A DNA stretch of 56,994 bases from Fidelibacterota bacterium (GTDB taxonomy: Bacteria; Fidelibacterota; Marinisomatia; SCGC-AAA003-L08; D37C17), in assembly GCA_002707645.1 (NCBI GenBank), contig PANN01000014.1:6120-63113 (forward strand), given 5' to 3'. Positions 1-10,660 of the stretch are shown here, one piece after another; within the stretch, counting starts at the first letter, position 1; the number at the start of each line of letters is the position of its first letter. Position numbers and translations under genes: made by a program. The notes under the pieces are model-generated. The model did not search any database. It was not told where the DNA came from and was given only the letters and a program-made list of their open reading frames with translations.

Positions 1-462
1 ATTTTTTTTGTTTAATGTTTCTCCAGAAACCATAGCTAGGGTCCAAAGATTATCACGAGGATATTCAATTAAAACAACCTTTTGAAAAGCTTTTGTATTA
101 TCTTTGGTAAAAGTATTAGTTATCTGTTTGGTAGTTTGGTAAACCTTATTAACAATTGGAATTTTATTAAGAAGCGATTCAAATAATGAATATATTTTTT
201 TTCCAAAAACATTAGATATTACAGCCCCTAGAAAAAATAAAAATAGTATAGTTAGAAGGAATCCTATTAAATACGAAAAGTACATATAAAAGTTATATAT
301 AAATGGAAAATTACTAATAAATGTATAATCGAAAATTATATCAACAATATACTTTCCAGGCTCGGAAAAAAACATAAATAAGTATTTAATTAACCAATAG
401 GTTAAAGCTAGAGGTATAATAGAAACAATACCAGTAATTATATATTTTCTTATGTTATTCAT
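1..462 (-). CDS. DUF502 family membrane protein (C-terminus cut by window edge)
   Basis: Not in the ORF track; reverse-strand translation from ATG at 462: MNNIRKYIITGIVSIIPLALTYWLIKYLFMFF...FLGAVISNVFGKKIYSLFESLLNKIPIVNKVYQTTKQITNTF...VVLIEYPRDNLWTLAMVSGE, matching the DUF502 pattern. Confidence 0.85.
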   Translation of the reverse strand, partial: MNNIRKYIITGIVSIIPLALTYWLIKYLFMFFSEPGKYIVDIIFDYTFISNFPFIYNFYMYFSYLIGFLLTILFLFFLGAVISNVFGKKIYSLFESLLNKIPIVNKVYQTTKQITNTFTKDNTKAFQKVVLIEYPRDNLWTLAMVSGETLNKKN

Positions 463-493
463 AAAATTAGAATGATTTAATTTAAACTTTTTA

Positions 494-2195
494 TTAAATC
501 CTTTCAAATCTTTTATCTAAATCATTAATACTAAGATTAATGATTATGGGCCTACCATGAGGACAATAATAAGGATGTTCAGTAGCAAAAAGCTTATCAA
601 TTAAATTTATACACTCAGATTCATCCAGTTTATCTCCAGCTTTTATAGCAGCCTTGCAAGAATAGGTAGCTGCCATATAATCTATAAAAGAAGAATTTAA
701 TTGCTTATGTTCAATATAATTATCAAGAATATCATTTATAACATCTTTTTCTTTTCCATTTGACAATTCAGGTGGGGATCCTTCTATTATAACAGAATTA
801 TTACCAAATTCTCTTATATCAAATCCTATTCTATTTAAATAAGGAAGTATCTCTAGTAAACTATTAAAATCCTCATGACTATAATCTAGAGTTATTGGAA
901 ACATTATTTTCTGAGAATTTAAACCATCACCTTCTAACGATTTCTTGGCCATTTCATATAATATTCTTTCATGAGCAACGTGTTGATCAATTATAACAAG
1001 CCCTGAAGATATTTCAGTAATGAGGTATTTGTTATGTATCTGCCATACTTTAATATCGTTATCTATTTTCAAAGAATTATCAAAAAACATTTTATTAATT
1101 TTTTCATCACTAATATCATTATTAAGATTATTACTTTCATCGAATGGTAAGTTTATTATTTGACTATCAAAATTTTCTTTTGGTGTATACATGCTTGGAA
1201 TTACTTTTAATGTATTTTTTAAAGACTTAGAAACTGATTTTTTTACCAAGTGCTGTATTTGCATTTCATTTTTAAATTTAATTTCTGTTTTCTTAGGATG
1301 GACATTAATATCAATAAGAGAATTTTCAACACTAATATTAATAATAAAAAAAGGAAATTCTCCTCTATTAATAAGTGAATCATAAGAGTTATAGATAGTT
1401 TGATTAATTAATGAATTTATAATGTACCTACCATTAATAAAAGAGTATTGATTTCCTCGTCTTTTTTTTACTAAGGATAAATTACCTATATAACCTGTAA
1501 TTTTGTAGTTATCTTGTGAGTAATCAACTTCGATTAGTGAGTCATTATAATCATATCCAAATATATTTACAATTCGTGATTTTAAATTAGACGATGGTAA
1601 GTTATAAACTTCTTTATTATCATTGAACAATGTAAAAGCTATTTCAGGATTTGAAAGAGAAAAAACCTTAAATAAAACTAATATTTTTTGATATTCATTA
1701 CTGTCTTTTTTTTAAAAATTTAAGTCTAGCTGGTACATTATAAAATAGGTTTTTAACTAATATTGAAGTTCCTTTATCAATGCTGTCTGGTTTAGAATTT
1801 ACTAGCTTACCACCTTCAATGTTTAACTGATGACCAGTATTGCTTTTATATTTTGATTTTATTAATATTTGAGAAACAGATGCAATACTTGGTAAAGCTT
1901 CACCTCTAAATCCTAGGGTACATATATTTTCTAAATCTTTTTGATTTTCTATTTTACTTGTTGCAAATCTTTCAAATGCATTAACTAAATCCTTTTCATG
2001 CATCCCGTGGCCATCATCATTGATTAGAATACTTTTTTTTCCACCATTTTCAATATATATATCTATTGACTTGCTTTTTGCATCAATGGAATTTTCTATT
2101 AATTCTTTTAAAACAGAGGATGGATTATCAACTACTTCACCAGCAGCAATTTGATTAATCAGATTATCATTAAGCTTTATGACTTTATTTATCAT
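494..2195 (-). pseudogene. mutL: DNA mismatch repair protein MutL, interrupted by a frameshift in a poly-A tract (ORFs 1698..2195 and 494..1630)
   Basis: N-terminal ORF has GHKL motifs (IAAGEVVDNPSSVLKELIENSIDA, GFRGEALPSIASV, FYNVPARLKFLK). The C-terminal ORF continues in another frame (DSNEYQKILVLFKVFSLSNPEIAFTLFNDNKE...; DQHVAHERI; CKAAIKAGDKL; CPHGRP). Frames are joined at an A8 run (T8 on + strand, 1706-1713). Confidence 0.9.
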
Positions 2196-3867
2196 TATTT
2201 ATACCTAGTTCATTTTCAACGAAACTATTGATTTGCAAATAATAATTATTTATTTGTTTAATATAGTAATTAGCATTTTCTTTATATTTTTTTGTTTTAT
2301 TGGGATTAATGTCTTTAAGATTGATGATTACATTAAATAAAGCGCTATTTGCACCAGCTAATATAGAATAATTAGCTACACCAATATCTGAAATACAATT
2401 CAAGTTTGAATGTTTAAGAATTTCAAAAATTGTTTTATGTACTTCTAAGCATAGTTCCAAAACTTTAAGTGGAGTTTCTATGGCAAAGAGGGTTGAGTTA
2501 TATATTTCTTTATTTCTTATTAAAATTTGCTCATTTGTTTTTTTAGGTAATCTTATTGAATCAATTATTTTATTGTAGGCATTAGTATCTTCATTTATTA
2601 ATAATAATAATTCACTTGATAGAGATTGTAATTTTTTAGAACTTTTAAAATGTATATCTTTTTTATCGTTATATTTTTTATTATCATAAGTTAAATTGCT
2701 GACCATACATGTTAATGAAGATCCTAAAAGACCTAGCAATGCTGATACACTTCCTCCACCAGGAGCAAATGAATTCCTAGATAATTCATCGGAAAAATCT
2801 TTAATTGTAAAATTTGATAAATCTTTACTGTAATCAATAAGTGAATTTTCTATGATTTTCTTTTTTGGATTAAAATCAACTATATCTGATAATCCCAATG
2901 ATTTAATAGCAAGGTTTATTATATCTGTTTCTGGAATTCCAACAGACTTGCCTTGCTTATTTAAATAATAGCATCCTGCATCAATAAGTGCTTTTTTAGG
3001 TACTAATCCAACAATTTCACTACCTGTTACTCTGAAGCCTCTTTTTCTAGCTTGAATTCTAACCTCATCAAATACTTTATGAATTGATGTTTTGTTATAG
3101 TTTGTAAGATTAATAGATACCTGAGCTTGATTATACTCATCAATAAACCACCCTACGGCTTTACAAAACTTAAATTTACCGGGCTTTTTAAGGCCTTTAC
3201 CGTTACTATCTCTTAGAATTGTACCTTTTATATCTCTTTTTAATCTCCCTGCCTCTCTTATGTCTAGTGCAATATCCGTTGCAATTTTTTTATCTGTAGT
3301 GTTAAGGTTTATATTATAGGCTACTAAAAACTCTCTTGCTCCAATAGCAGTTACTCCAGATTTTACATTAAAGGAATTTGTAGGGAAATCAGGTATCCAT
3401 TTTTCTTTTAAAATTTTTTCATTCATTTCTTCATACTCACCACTACGTAAATTTGATAAATTACTTCTTTCTTTAGATTTAGCAGAGTTTTCATATAAGT
3501 ATATAGGAATATTTAAATTATTAGAAACTTTTTTTGATAAGATTTTTGAAAATTTGACACACTCTTTCATCGATACATTTTGCAATGGAATTAAAGGACA
3601 AACATCGGTTGCTCCCATTCTTGGATGAGCACCTTTATGATTCCGCATATCAATGAATTCAGAAGCATATTTAATTAATTGATAAGCAGTATCTATTACA
3701 GATTCAGGTTCACCTATAAAAGTTAAAACGGTTCTGTTTGTATCATAACCTGGATCAATATCTAGAAAATGAACATTTTCTGAATTGATGACAATAGTTT
3801 TTAACTCATTGATAAAAACTTTATTTCTTCCCTCACTAAAATTTGGCACACATTCTATAATTTTCAT
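2185..3867 (-). CDS. ftcD: Bifunctional glutamate formimidoyltransferase / formimidoyltetrahydrofolate cyclodeaminase
   Basis: MKIIECVPNFSEGRN, HKGAHPRMGATDVCPLIP, and C-terminal cyclodeaminase region FSDELSRNSFAPGGGSVSALLG. Confidence 0.93.
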   Translation of the reverse strand: MKIIECVPNFSEGRNKVFINELKTIVINSENVHFLDIDPGYDTNRTVLTFIGEPESVIDTAYQLIKYASEFIDMRNHKGAHPRMGATDVCPLIPLQNVSMKECVKFSKILSKKVSNNLNIPIYLYENSAKSKERSNLSNLRSGEYEEMNEKILKEKWIPDFPTNSFNVKSGVTAIGAREFLVAYNINLNTTDKKIATDIALDIREAGRLKRDIKGTILRDSNGKGLKKPGKFKFCKAVGWFIDEYNQAQVSINLTNYNKTSIHKVFDEVRIQARKRGFRVTGSEIVGLVPKKALIDAGCYYLNKQGKSVGIPETDIINLAIKSLGLSDIVDFNPKKKIIENSLIDYSKDLSNFTIKDFSDELSRNSFAPGGGSVSALLGLLGSSLTCMVSNLTYDNKKYNDKKDIHFKSSKKLQSLSSELLLLINEDTNAYNKIIDSIRLPKKTNEQILIRNKEIYNSTLFAIETPLKVLELCLEVHKTIFEILKHSNLNCISDIGVANYSILAGANSALFNVIINLKDINPNKTKKYKENANYYIKQINNYYLQINSFVENELGINNDK

Positions 3868-3982
3868 ATAAACCTTATATAATTAATAATATATACTATT
3901 ACAAATAGTATAAATAAATTTTTTAAAATATTTTTTTTTAAAGCTCTATTTTTCCAATTGGTATTTCTTAATTTTTTCATCT

Positions 3983-4642
3983 TTAAAACAAGTTAAAGAA
4001 AAAAGAAATAATAAGTCTAAAAAAACCATCTATTAGGTAATAAAAAGGCTGTAATATAAAACTTATTATAGAAACACCACTTAGAATACCAATTAGTATC
4101 ATAGCAAGTAAAATCTTTGGGCCATAGATGAATAATTGTTGGTTAAAATTAGGATAATACTTTGAAATAATATTTCCAAAAATTTGCCCCCCATCTAATG
4201 GATATATTGGTATTAAATTAAAAATAGCTAAATAAATATTTATTTGGATAAAAATTCTAAAAAAAAAGTGTAATGAATTATTAAATAATGGTTGAATAAA
4301 AGTATAAATAAAATACATAATAAAGTAGGCTAAAAATGCTAAAATTAAATTGGAAATTGGTCCAGCAGCAGCTACTTTTACGATATCTTTTTTAGGATTG
4401 TTTAAATTGAATGTATTTACAGGGACAGGTTTTGCATAACCAAAACCGATAAATAACAGCATCATAGAGCCCATAGGATCTAAGTGTTTAATTGGATTTA
4501 ATGTCAATCTTCCATACTTATATGCAGTATCGTCTCCATAGTAATATGCTGTAATGCCATGAGAAAATTCATGAACACACAAAGAGAAAATTAAAGCAGG
4601 AATTAATAAAATTAATATTTCAAAATCTAATCGTAATAACAA
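3983..4642 (-). CDS. Site-2 protease family (M50) membrane metalloprotease
   Basis: HEFSHG zinc motif, NLIPIYPLDGGQIFG, multiple TM segments. Confidence 0.88.
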   Translation of the reverse strand: MLLRLDFEILILLIPALIFSLCVHEFSHGITAYYYGDDTAYKYGRLTLNPIKHLDPMGSMMLLFIGFGYAKPVPVNTFNLNNPKKDIVKVAAAGPISNLILAFLAYFIMYFIYTFIQPLFNNSLHFFFRIFIQINIYLAIFNLIPIYPLDGGQIFGNIISKYYPNFNQQLFIYGPKILLAMILIGILSGVSIISFILQPFYYLIDGFFRLIISFFFNLF

Positions 4643-4644
4643 AT

Positions 4645-5580
4645 CTATCCTCTTGGGTGAAATTGTTTATGAATTTCTTTTAAGTATGTTTTATCTAAAT
4701 GCGTATATATTTGAGTTGTAGATATACTTGAATGACCTAATAATTCTTGTACTATTCTCAAATCTGCTCCACCCTCAAGAAGGTGTGAAGCAAAACTATG
4801 TCTAAACGTGTGAGGTGAAATATTTTTATTTGGATAACATTTTTTTGAATGATTGCTTACAATATTCCATGTCGTTTTTCTTGACAATGCATTACCTCTA
4901 TTGCTTAAAAATAAATATCCTTTAGAATCTTTTTTTCTAGCTAATTTAGGTCTTTCTTGTTCGAGGTATTTTAATAAATCATCTTTTGCTTTAGATCCTA
5001 TTGGAACTATACGTTCTTTTTTTCCTTTGCCTAACACTCTTATTACATCCTCATCTAGATTTATATTTGTTAGATTCAAACCTAATAGTTCACTAACTCT
5101 TAAACCACATGAGTAAAGCATAGAAATAATACTTTTATCTCTTAGTGAATTAGCTTTATTGATATTAATACTTGATAAAATATTAATAATTTCCTCATGA
5201 TTCAATGTCATAGGAATTTTTCGTGATTGTTTTACAGATTGAAATAGATTTGTAGTATTTAATTTAGATTTATTGTTTATAAATAAATATTTATGAAAAC
5301 CTTTTAAGCTTGAAATTTTTCTATTTATACTTGAATGTGAATAATTTGATGCGTAGGAATATTTACATAGATGATTAATGTAAGATTTTATAATAATGGA
5401 TTTAGCTTTGCTTAAGCACGAGATTTCTTTATCGTAATAAAGATATTCAATATAATATTTTAGATCGTGATAATATGATTCTGTTGTATTAACAGACATA
5501 TTCCTTTCAAATTGTAAGTAAGCTAGATATTTTTTAACCTCATTTAATAAGTTATTAAATTTTTTATCACCATTAATCAT
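4645..5580 (-). CDS. Tyrosine recombinase XerC/XerD family
   Basis: SAM-like N-terminal domain; catalytic motifs GLRVSELLGL, HTFRHSFASHLLEGGADLRIVQELLGHSSISTTQIYTH. Confidence 0.93.
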   Translation of the reverse strand: MINGDKKFNNLLNEVKKYLAYLQFERNMSVNTTESYYHDLKYYIEYLYYDKEISCLSKAKSIIIKSYINHLCKYSYASNYSHSSINRKISSLKGFHKYLFINNKSKLNTTNLFQSVKQSRKIPMTLNHEEIINILSSININKANSLRDKSIISMLYSCGLRVSELLGLNLTNINLDEDVIRVLGKGKKERIVPIGSKAKDDLLKYLEQERPKLARKKDSKGYLFLSNRGNALSRKTTWNIVSNHSKKCYPNKNISPHTFRHSFASHLLEGGADLRIVQELLGHSSISTTQIYTHLDKTYLKEIHKQFHPRG

Positions 5581-6259
5581 TGGTTAAATCAATGAGCTTA
5601 TCAAAAGCTACATTTAATCCTCTGTTAGTGTAAGATATAAACTTCATATTAGAATCTAATAGCGATATCGCTGGTATACCAGTGGGTTTAAACAATTTGT
5701 GTAATTCTTTATTATTATCAGAAAGAACTATTGTGTGTTTATCTGGATAATTATCATACCATTCATATACAGTATCATAAGTAGCATTATTTCTGTTTTC
5801 ATCCTCATATAGAATAGTAATAAAGATAACTTCGTTATTATTAATTAACTCTTTTATCTGTTTATATTCTGGTTTCCACCATCTTTTGTTTTGAATTTCA
5901 TTATCATCCCAGGTCAACCAGCTTGCTAGAACATTGCATGGAGCACACCACGTAGTTCCCATTTCTAATAAAACATACTTTCCTTTGGTTTTAATATTAT
6001 TGATACTAATAAGCTCTTCAAATTGATTTAGTGAAAAAAAATCAGGAAAATAATCACCTTCAGATGGCATACAAAAACCTCCTTTAGGAATTTTAAAGCA
6101 ATTACCATTGAAACAGTCATTTTGTTTTTCACAATCACACCCTATATTTCCTGGACAAGTAAAATCTATTTTATGATTTAATAAGTCCATATTTTTAGAT
6201 TCTGGTAGCGAGCATGAAAGAAGAATAATTATTAAAATATATAACATATTAGAAATCAA
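5573..6259 (-). CDS. Thioredoxin-fold lipoprotein with N-terminal cysteine-rich module
   Basis: Lipobox-like ILLSC; Cys-rich CPGNIGCDCEKQNDCFNGNCFKIPKGGFC; thioredoxin WCAPC. Confidence 0.78.
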   Translation of the reverse strand: MISNMLYILIIILLSCSLPESKNMDLLNHKIDFTCPGNIGCDCEKQNDCFNGNCFKIPKGGFCMPSEGDYFPDFFSLNQFEELISINNIKTKGKYVLLEMGTTWCAPCNVLASWLTWDDNEIQNKRWWKPEYKQIKELINNNEVIFITILYEDENRNNATYDTVYEWYDNYPDKHTIVLSDNNKELHKLFKPTGIPAISLLDSNMKFISYTNRGLNVAFDKLIDLTND

Positions 6260-6884
6260 ATTTTATTGGCAAGTTGCTGTTACTTTCTTCATCAGAATGT
6301 AGAATCTTAAAATTTATAATTTTATCGTCATCAAAAGTAAATATCCAAGGTTCGCACCAACCAATTTCGGTTTTTAATATATCCTCTTCTGATATATTAA
6401 ATAGATATTTTACTATTGCTCTTATACTATTTCCGTGTGCAGAAATTAGAATATTTTCATCGAGATTGAAAATTTCTTTAAAATAAGGAATACAGCGATT
6501 ATATGTATCTTTTAAAGATTCACCATCAGGTGGTGGAATATCATAGCTTCGTCTCCATATTTGTACTTGATTTGCACCATATTTAGCAGCTGCTTCTTCT
6601 TTATTTTGATCTACGAGACTTCCATAATCACGTTCATTTAATCGTTCATCTTTGATTATAGGAATATCTAATTTTAAATCTTTTAATATTATTGAAAGGG
6701 TTTTTTGTGCTCTTTTTAGATTTGATGTGTATGAATTATCTATTTTATAATCTTTTAATAATATTGCGGCATTATGGGCTTCCTGAATTCCTTTATCAGT
6801 CAAATCGACATCTTTCCAACCAGTAAATCTGTTTTGAAGATTGTAAATAGATTGACCGTGACGTACTAAAATTAATTTCTTCAT
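6249..6884 (-). CDS. gpmA: 2,3-bisphosphoglycerate-dependent phosphoglycerate mutase
   Basis: LVRHGQSIYNLQNRFTGWKDVDLTDKG, NERDYGSLVDQNK, SAHGNSIRA. Confidence 0.92.
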   Translation of the reverse strand: MKKLILVRHGQSIYNLQNRFTGWKDVDLTDKGIQEAHNAAILLKDYKIDNSYTSNLKRAQKTLSIILKDLKLDIPIIKDERLNERDYGSLVDQNKEEAAAKYGANQVQIWRRSYDIPPPDGESLKDTYNRCIPYFKEIFNLDENILISAHGNSIRAIVKYLFNISEEDILKTEIGWCEPWIFTFDDDKIINFKILHSDEESNSNLPIKFDF

Positions 6885-6888
6885 ATTG

Positions 6889-7230
6889 CTATCCTATCGC
6901 TCTGTTTAGTTTTTTTCCACCTAATAAGTGTAAATGTAAGTGATATACTGTTTGTCCACCATCGTCATTGCAGTTAAACACTAATCTAAAGCCGTTACTA
7001 TCAATCTTATTTTTTTTGGCAATTTTTTTTGCTACATACACCAAATGACCAACTATATTTATATCATCTTCATTTAAATCATTGATTGTAGGTATTTCTT
7101 TTTTAGGAATAATAAGGATGTGTACAGGAGCAACAGGTTTTATATCATTTATTGCAATACACAAATCATCTTCATATAAAAAAGCAGTTGGTATTTCTCT
7201 ATTAATTATTTTTTTGAAAATATTACTCAT
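6889..7230 (-). CDS. HIT family protein (histidine triad hydrolase)
   Basis: [29 protein letters not shown] motif [11 protein letters not shown]. Confidence 0.95.
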   Translation of the reverse strand: MSNIFKKIINREIPTAFLYEDDLCIAINDIKPVAPVHILIIPKKEIPTINDLNEDDINIVGHLVYVAKKIAKKNKIDSNGFRLVFNCNDDGGQTVYHLHLHLLGGKKLNRAIG

Positions 7231-7718
7231 TTAAACAATTTAAGATATTTCTTATATCCTTCCTGTTCAAGCTCGCTTAATGGAATAAATTTCAATGAAG
7301 CAGAATTTATACAATACCTCAAACCAGTTTTATCCTTTGGACCATCATTAAAAACATGACCTAGGTGTGATTTTGACTTTGATGACTTTATTTCATTTCT
7401 TTCATAGCCTAGTTTATTATCTTTATGCATCTCAAATGATTCGTTATTTATAACTTCATAGAAAGATGGCCAACCTGTACCAGAATCATATTTATGTTTT
7501 GAACAGAACAATGGTGTTCCATCTGTTATGTCAACATAAAGTCCTTCCTCTTTATTATCCCAGTACTCATTATTGAATGGAGGTTCAGTACCACAGTTTT
7601 GAGTAACTTCATGCTGAAGTTTAGTTAGTTTTTTACCCATATAATCCTTTTTAATTGTTGATGAACAAGAAATAAAAAAAAGTAATCCTAATAGAAAAAT
7701 TTTAAATAAATAAAACAT
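7227..7718 (-). CDS. msrB: Peptide-methionine (R)-S-oxide reductase, lipoprotein
   Basis: Lipobox-like [59 protein letters not shown]. Confidence 0.93.
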   Translation of the reverse strand: MFYLFKIFLLGLLFFISCSSTIKKDYMGKKLTKLQHEVTQNCGTEPPFNNEYWDNKEEGLYVDITDGTPLFCSKHKYDSGTGWPSFYEVINNESFEMHKDNKLGYERNEIKSSKSKSHLGHVFNDGPKDKTGLRYCINSASLKFIPLSELEQEGYKKYLKLFK

Positions 7719-8191
7719 TATAATTTAATAGAAAAATATGAAATTGATGTTACAATAAATGAGCTAATTAACAATCCGACGCATATAGCTAATACTGATT
7801 TTTTTTTACTCAAGCCAAACAAGTATGCAGCAAGAGATCCTGTCCATACACCAGTTAACGGAAGCGGAATTCCCACGAAAAGTATTAAGCCATAGAATTT
7901 TAATAAATAAATCATTCTACCTTTTTTTTTAGTTCTGTTAAAAATAAACCTTAAAATATTCTTAAAAAAATAATTTTTAGATAGTAACTTCATAAAGGGG
8001 CCCAAAGCATATAAAACTATAACACCTATAAATGCATTACCTAATAATGATAATATTACTATTTCAAGCAGAGAAAGTGAGTAATATTTAAATGCCCAGG
8101 GAATTGAAGCCCTAAGTTCTGTTATTGGTAACATAGACATTATTATTACTTTTAAATATTCATTATTTAATAATATATCTAAATAATTCAT
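7718..8191 (-). CDS. Small multidrug export protein-like membrane protein (COG2426-like)
   Basis: [42 protein letters not shown]. Confidence 0.8.
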   Translation of the reverse strand: MNYLDILLNNEYLKVIIMSMLPITELRASIPWAFKYYSLSLLEIVILSLLGNAFIGVIVLYALGPFMKLLSKNYFFKNILRFIFNRTKKKGRMIYLLKFYGLILFVGIPLPLTGVWTGSLAAYLFGLSKKKSVLAICVGLLISSFIVTSISYFSIKL

Positions 8192-8300
8192 ACTTTAATA
8201 TAATATTTCTGTTAATATAATTTATTTAAAAGTATAATAAATATAATTGATAATTTTTATGTTATAATAATATTAAAAAAATGAAAGAAAGTAAATTTTA

Positions 8301-9836
8301 CTAATTTAGTATAAGATTAACTACGGATACAATATCAAGAACATTTAAATATCCATCAGTATTGAAATCAGCAGCTAAAAATTCATTTTGCGAAGGTTCT
8401 GAAGTATCTAAAATGTAGTTAACAAGCATAACGATATCTAAAACATTAATTAAACTATCAGAATTTATATCACCGGATTCATATGTATTTATAGATATAT
8501 TTTCTATATGTTCAAATCCAGTTTGACCATAAATATTAGTTACTAATAGCTTTACCTCAAAATCTCCGCTTTGGGTATATGTATGATTTGCAAATCCAGA
8601 AGTATTAATTTCAGTTGAACCGTCACCAAAATCCCATGTCCAAGTACTTAATTGTTCTGTGTTTACGACTTCAGATAAATCTATAAATGTAACTGAATTA
8701 TCTATAACTTCGTATTCAAATAATGCTATTGGGCTTTCATAGATATTAGGTATTAAATCAATTAAAGCATTTTGCCAAGTATCGAAACCTCCCATTGTAC
8801 TCAAATTGAAATAACCATTATTGTAGCCTCCCCAACCCCAATTACAATGTAAATTATTACCTTGATATCCATCAACATTCCAAGCATGTCCTCCATTGCC
8901 ATAACTATCACTAAATCCACTAAATAGAATAGGCTTTGAGTTATCTAACTGGTCTTTTAGGATATTTCTAAAATCTGTTATGTCATCAATGACATCTCCA
9001 TCAGCGTTGCTTACAATATCTGAATATTTAAAAAAGGTTTGCATGGCATACTCAGCAGATGGGTATACACCCTCACACTGAGCACCTGAACCGCTATTAT
9101 CATAATCCATATTAACAGCCACTCCACTATGATATAATAATAATCTTGATGGGTTAGTAGCATAAGTAGGAGCCATCGAATCAAAATCATAAAAAGAAGT
9201 ACTAAAATCAACTGAAAGCTCACCTAAATCATTCTCAATGTATGTATTAGAACCTTGACCTTGTTCAGGAAATCCCCAATAATACATAATTTGGGCCATA
9301 GAAACTGCAACACATCCAACTGGACCGTTAAAACCAGTTTCTGATGTAAGAGTATTATTCCATGATCCAGATTGATCAAATTCTGCATCAATAAGAGGGC
9401 TAACATTGCGGTAATCCCTGTTTGAGAATTCATTATTCATAAAAACGTTCCATTCTCTTTCAGATTCATCACTTATCTGAAAGTTAGAATTCAATGAATT
9501 ATAAATACTATTTTTCTGACTATTTATAAAAAAGTCGAAATTATCAGGCAAATCAATAGTTTTGAAATTTGAATCAAAACTATAACCAACTATGGGATTT
9601 ACTTTATCAGAAGCAGCAATAAGAATAAAACCTCTAGGAGCTAAATGATGCAAATACATTACAGTTGTGTTATTTTTTTTAATAGAGATAGTTTCAATTA
9701 TAGTATAATTCTCTTTATTTGGAGAAGAATTATATTGCTTATTAACATTTAATGCAACAATTGTAGAATTGTGCAAACTAACAGGTGCAGCAAAAGCGAA
9801 ACTAAGTAGGTATAATATAATAGATAATTTAACCAT
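8301..9836 (-). CDS. Secreted C10 (streptopain-like) cysteine peptidase with PKD-like and C-terminal dockerin type I domains
   Basis: Signal peptide; GPVGCVAVSMAQIMYYWGFP (catalytic Cys) and GGHAWNVDGYQ (catalytic His); PKD-like WTWDFGDGS; duplicated dockerin repeats GDINSDSLINVLDIVMLVNYIL and ADFNTDGYLNVLDIVSVVNLIL. Confidence 0.9.
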   Translation of the reverse strand: MVKLSIILYLLSFAFAAPVSLHNSTIVALNVNKQYNSSPNKENYTIIETISIKKNNTTVMYLHHLAPRGFILIAASDKVNPIVGYSFDSNFKTIDLPDNFDFFINSQKNSIYNSLNSNFQISDESEREWNVFMNNEFSNRDYRNVSPLIDAEFDQSGSWNNTLTSETGFNGPVGCVAVSMAQIMYYWGFPEQGQGSNTYIENDLGELSVDFSTSFYDFDSMAPTYATNPSRLLLYHSGVAVNMDYDNSGSGAQCEGVYPSAEYAMQTFFKYSDIVSNADGDVIDDITDFRNILKDQLDNSKPILFSGFSDSYGNGGHAWNVDGYQGNNLHCNWGWGGYNNGYFNLSTMGGFDTWQNALIDLIPNIYESPIALFEYEVIDNSVTFIDLSEVVNTEQLSTWTWDFGDGSTEINTSGFANHTYTQSGDFEVKLLVTNIYGQTGFEHIENISINTYESGDINSDSLINVLDIVMLVNYILDTSEPSQNEFLAADFNTDGYLNVLDIVSVVNLILN

Positions 9837-9901
9837 GAAGTATTTTATAATAGATTTAATTAATATAAAAGATAGAGTTTGTAAAAAGTTATAACAGTAT
9901 T

Positions 9902-10336
9902 TTACTGTGGTGTTTCAAATTTTAATACTTTATCAATTTTCATTTTAATGGCATTTTCATATGATTCTTTTAATAGTTTAAAATCTTTTATGGGTTTATT
10001 ATCTATTGTACAGTATTTAGTCGCCCATTTATATCCATCATCTACTGAGAAATTTAAATCACCAGATTTGATTAATTTATTTATAGCAAGAGCGCATCTC
10101 CATAAATCAGAAAAATCTTTTGTTTCAAGATTAATAACTTTTTTATAGTTTTTGTCTAGAAAATCTAGACGTTCAAATTGATTTTTGAACTTCATTAAAT
10201 TTCCACTTTCATCGTAATCATAATGTTTTTTAACAGTAAACTCACCAGATTTCCAATCTCCTCTATATTCAATAACCATTTTTTTTTGACCATTTACATA
10301 GTACTCAGTTGTTTTTCTTTTAATTTTTATTTTCAT
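9902..10336 (-). CDS. Hypothetical protein with MORN-like N-terminal strand repeats
   Basis: Complete ORF in operon context; TTEYYVNGQKKMVIEYRGDWKSGEFTVKKHYDYDESGNLMKF. Confidence 0.6.
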   Translation of the reverse strand: MKIKIKRKTTEYYVNGQKKMVIEYRGDWKSGEFTVKKHYDYDESGNLMKFKNQFERLDFLDKNYKKVINLETKDFSDLWRCALAINKLIKSGDLNFSVDDGYKWATKYCTIDNKPIKDFKLLKESYENAIKMKIDKVLKFETPQ

Positions 10337-10644
10337 TTACATTTTAATGATTTACTAATAATTTCTGATAAAATAGAAAACTTTTTGTGAGAATCTTTCA
10401 AACTTCTATCGACCCTGCTGATATATAACGCAATATCATCACATTTATCTAAAGTATTACAAAATATTTTTTTTTCATTATCTGGCATAATTCTTATCAC
10501 TTGTTCATTAAAGTCTTCAGAATTTCTTGATATTCTTTTATCAACAAGCAAAGAATTTTTTTTCCATGTTTTACCTAAAAGTTGTAATAGTTTTATATAA
10601 TCAAATTTTAATTTCTGTTTATTTCTTATTTCTTTTTTTTTCAT
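10333..10644 (-). CDS. Hypothetical protein
   Basis: ORF overlaps the downstream start (ATGA-type coupling); no recognised family. Confidence 0.55.
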   Translation of the reverse strand: MKKKEIRNKQKLKFDYIKLLQLLGKTWKKNSLLVDKRISRNSEDFNEQVIRIMPDNEKKIFCNTLDKCDDIALYISRVDRSLKDSHKKFSILSEIISKSLKCK

Positions 10645-10660
10645 TTTAAGTTATATAATG

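Noticed and set aside
1191-1385. + strand ORF of 64 aa
   Set aside because: Antisense to mutL coding sequence; no family signal.
4853-5116. + strand ORF of 87 aa
   Set aside because: Antisense within the well-supported XerC/D gene.
4645-5580. Mobile-element integrase / genomic island
   Set aside because: Looks like a housekeeping XerC/D recombinase in a housekeeping neighbourhood; no att-like repeats or cargo genes seen.
9011-9433. Minus-strand ORFs of 70 and 69 aa
   Set aside because: Alternative frame inside the C10 protease; the protease frame is clearly coding.
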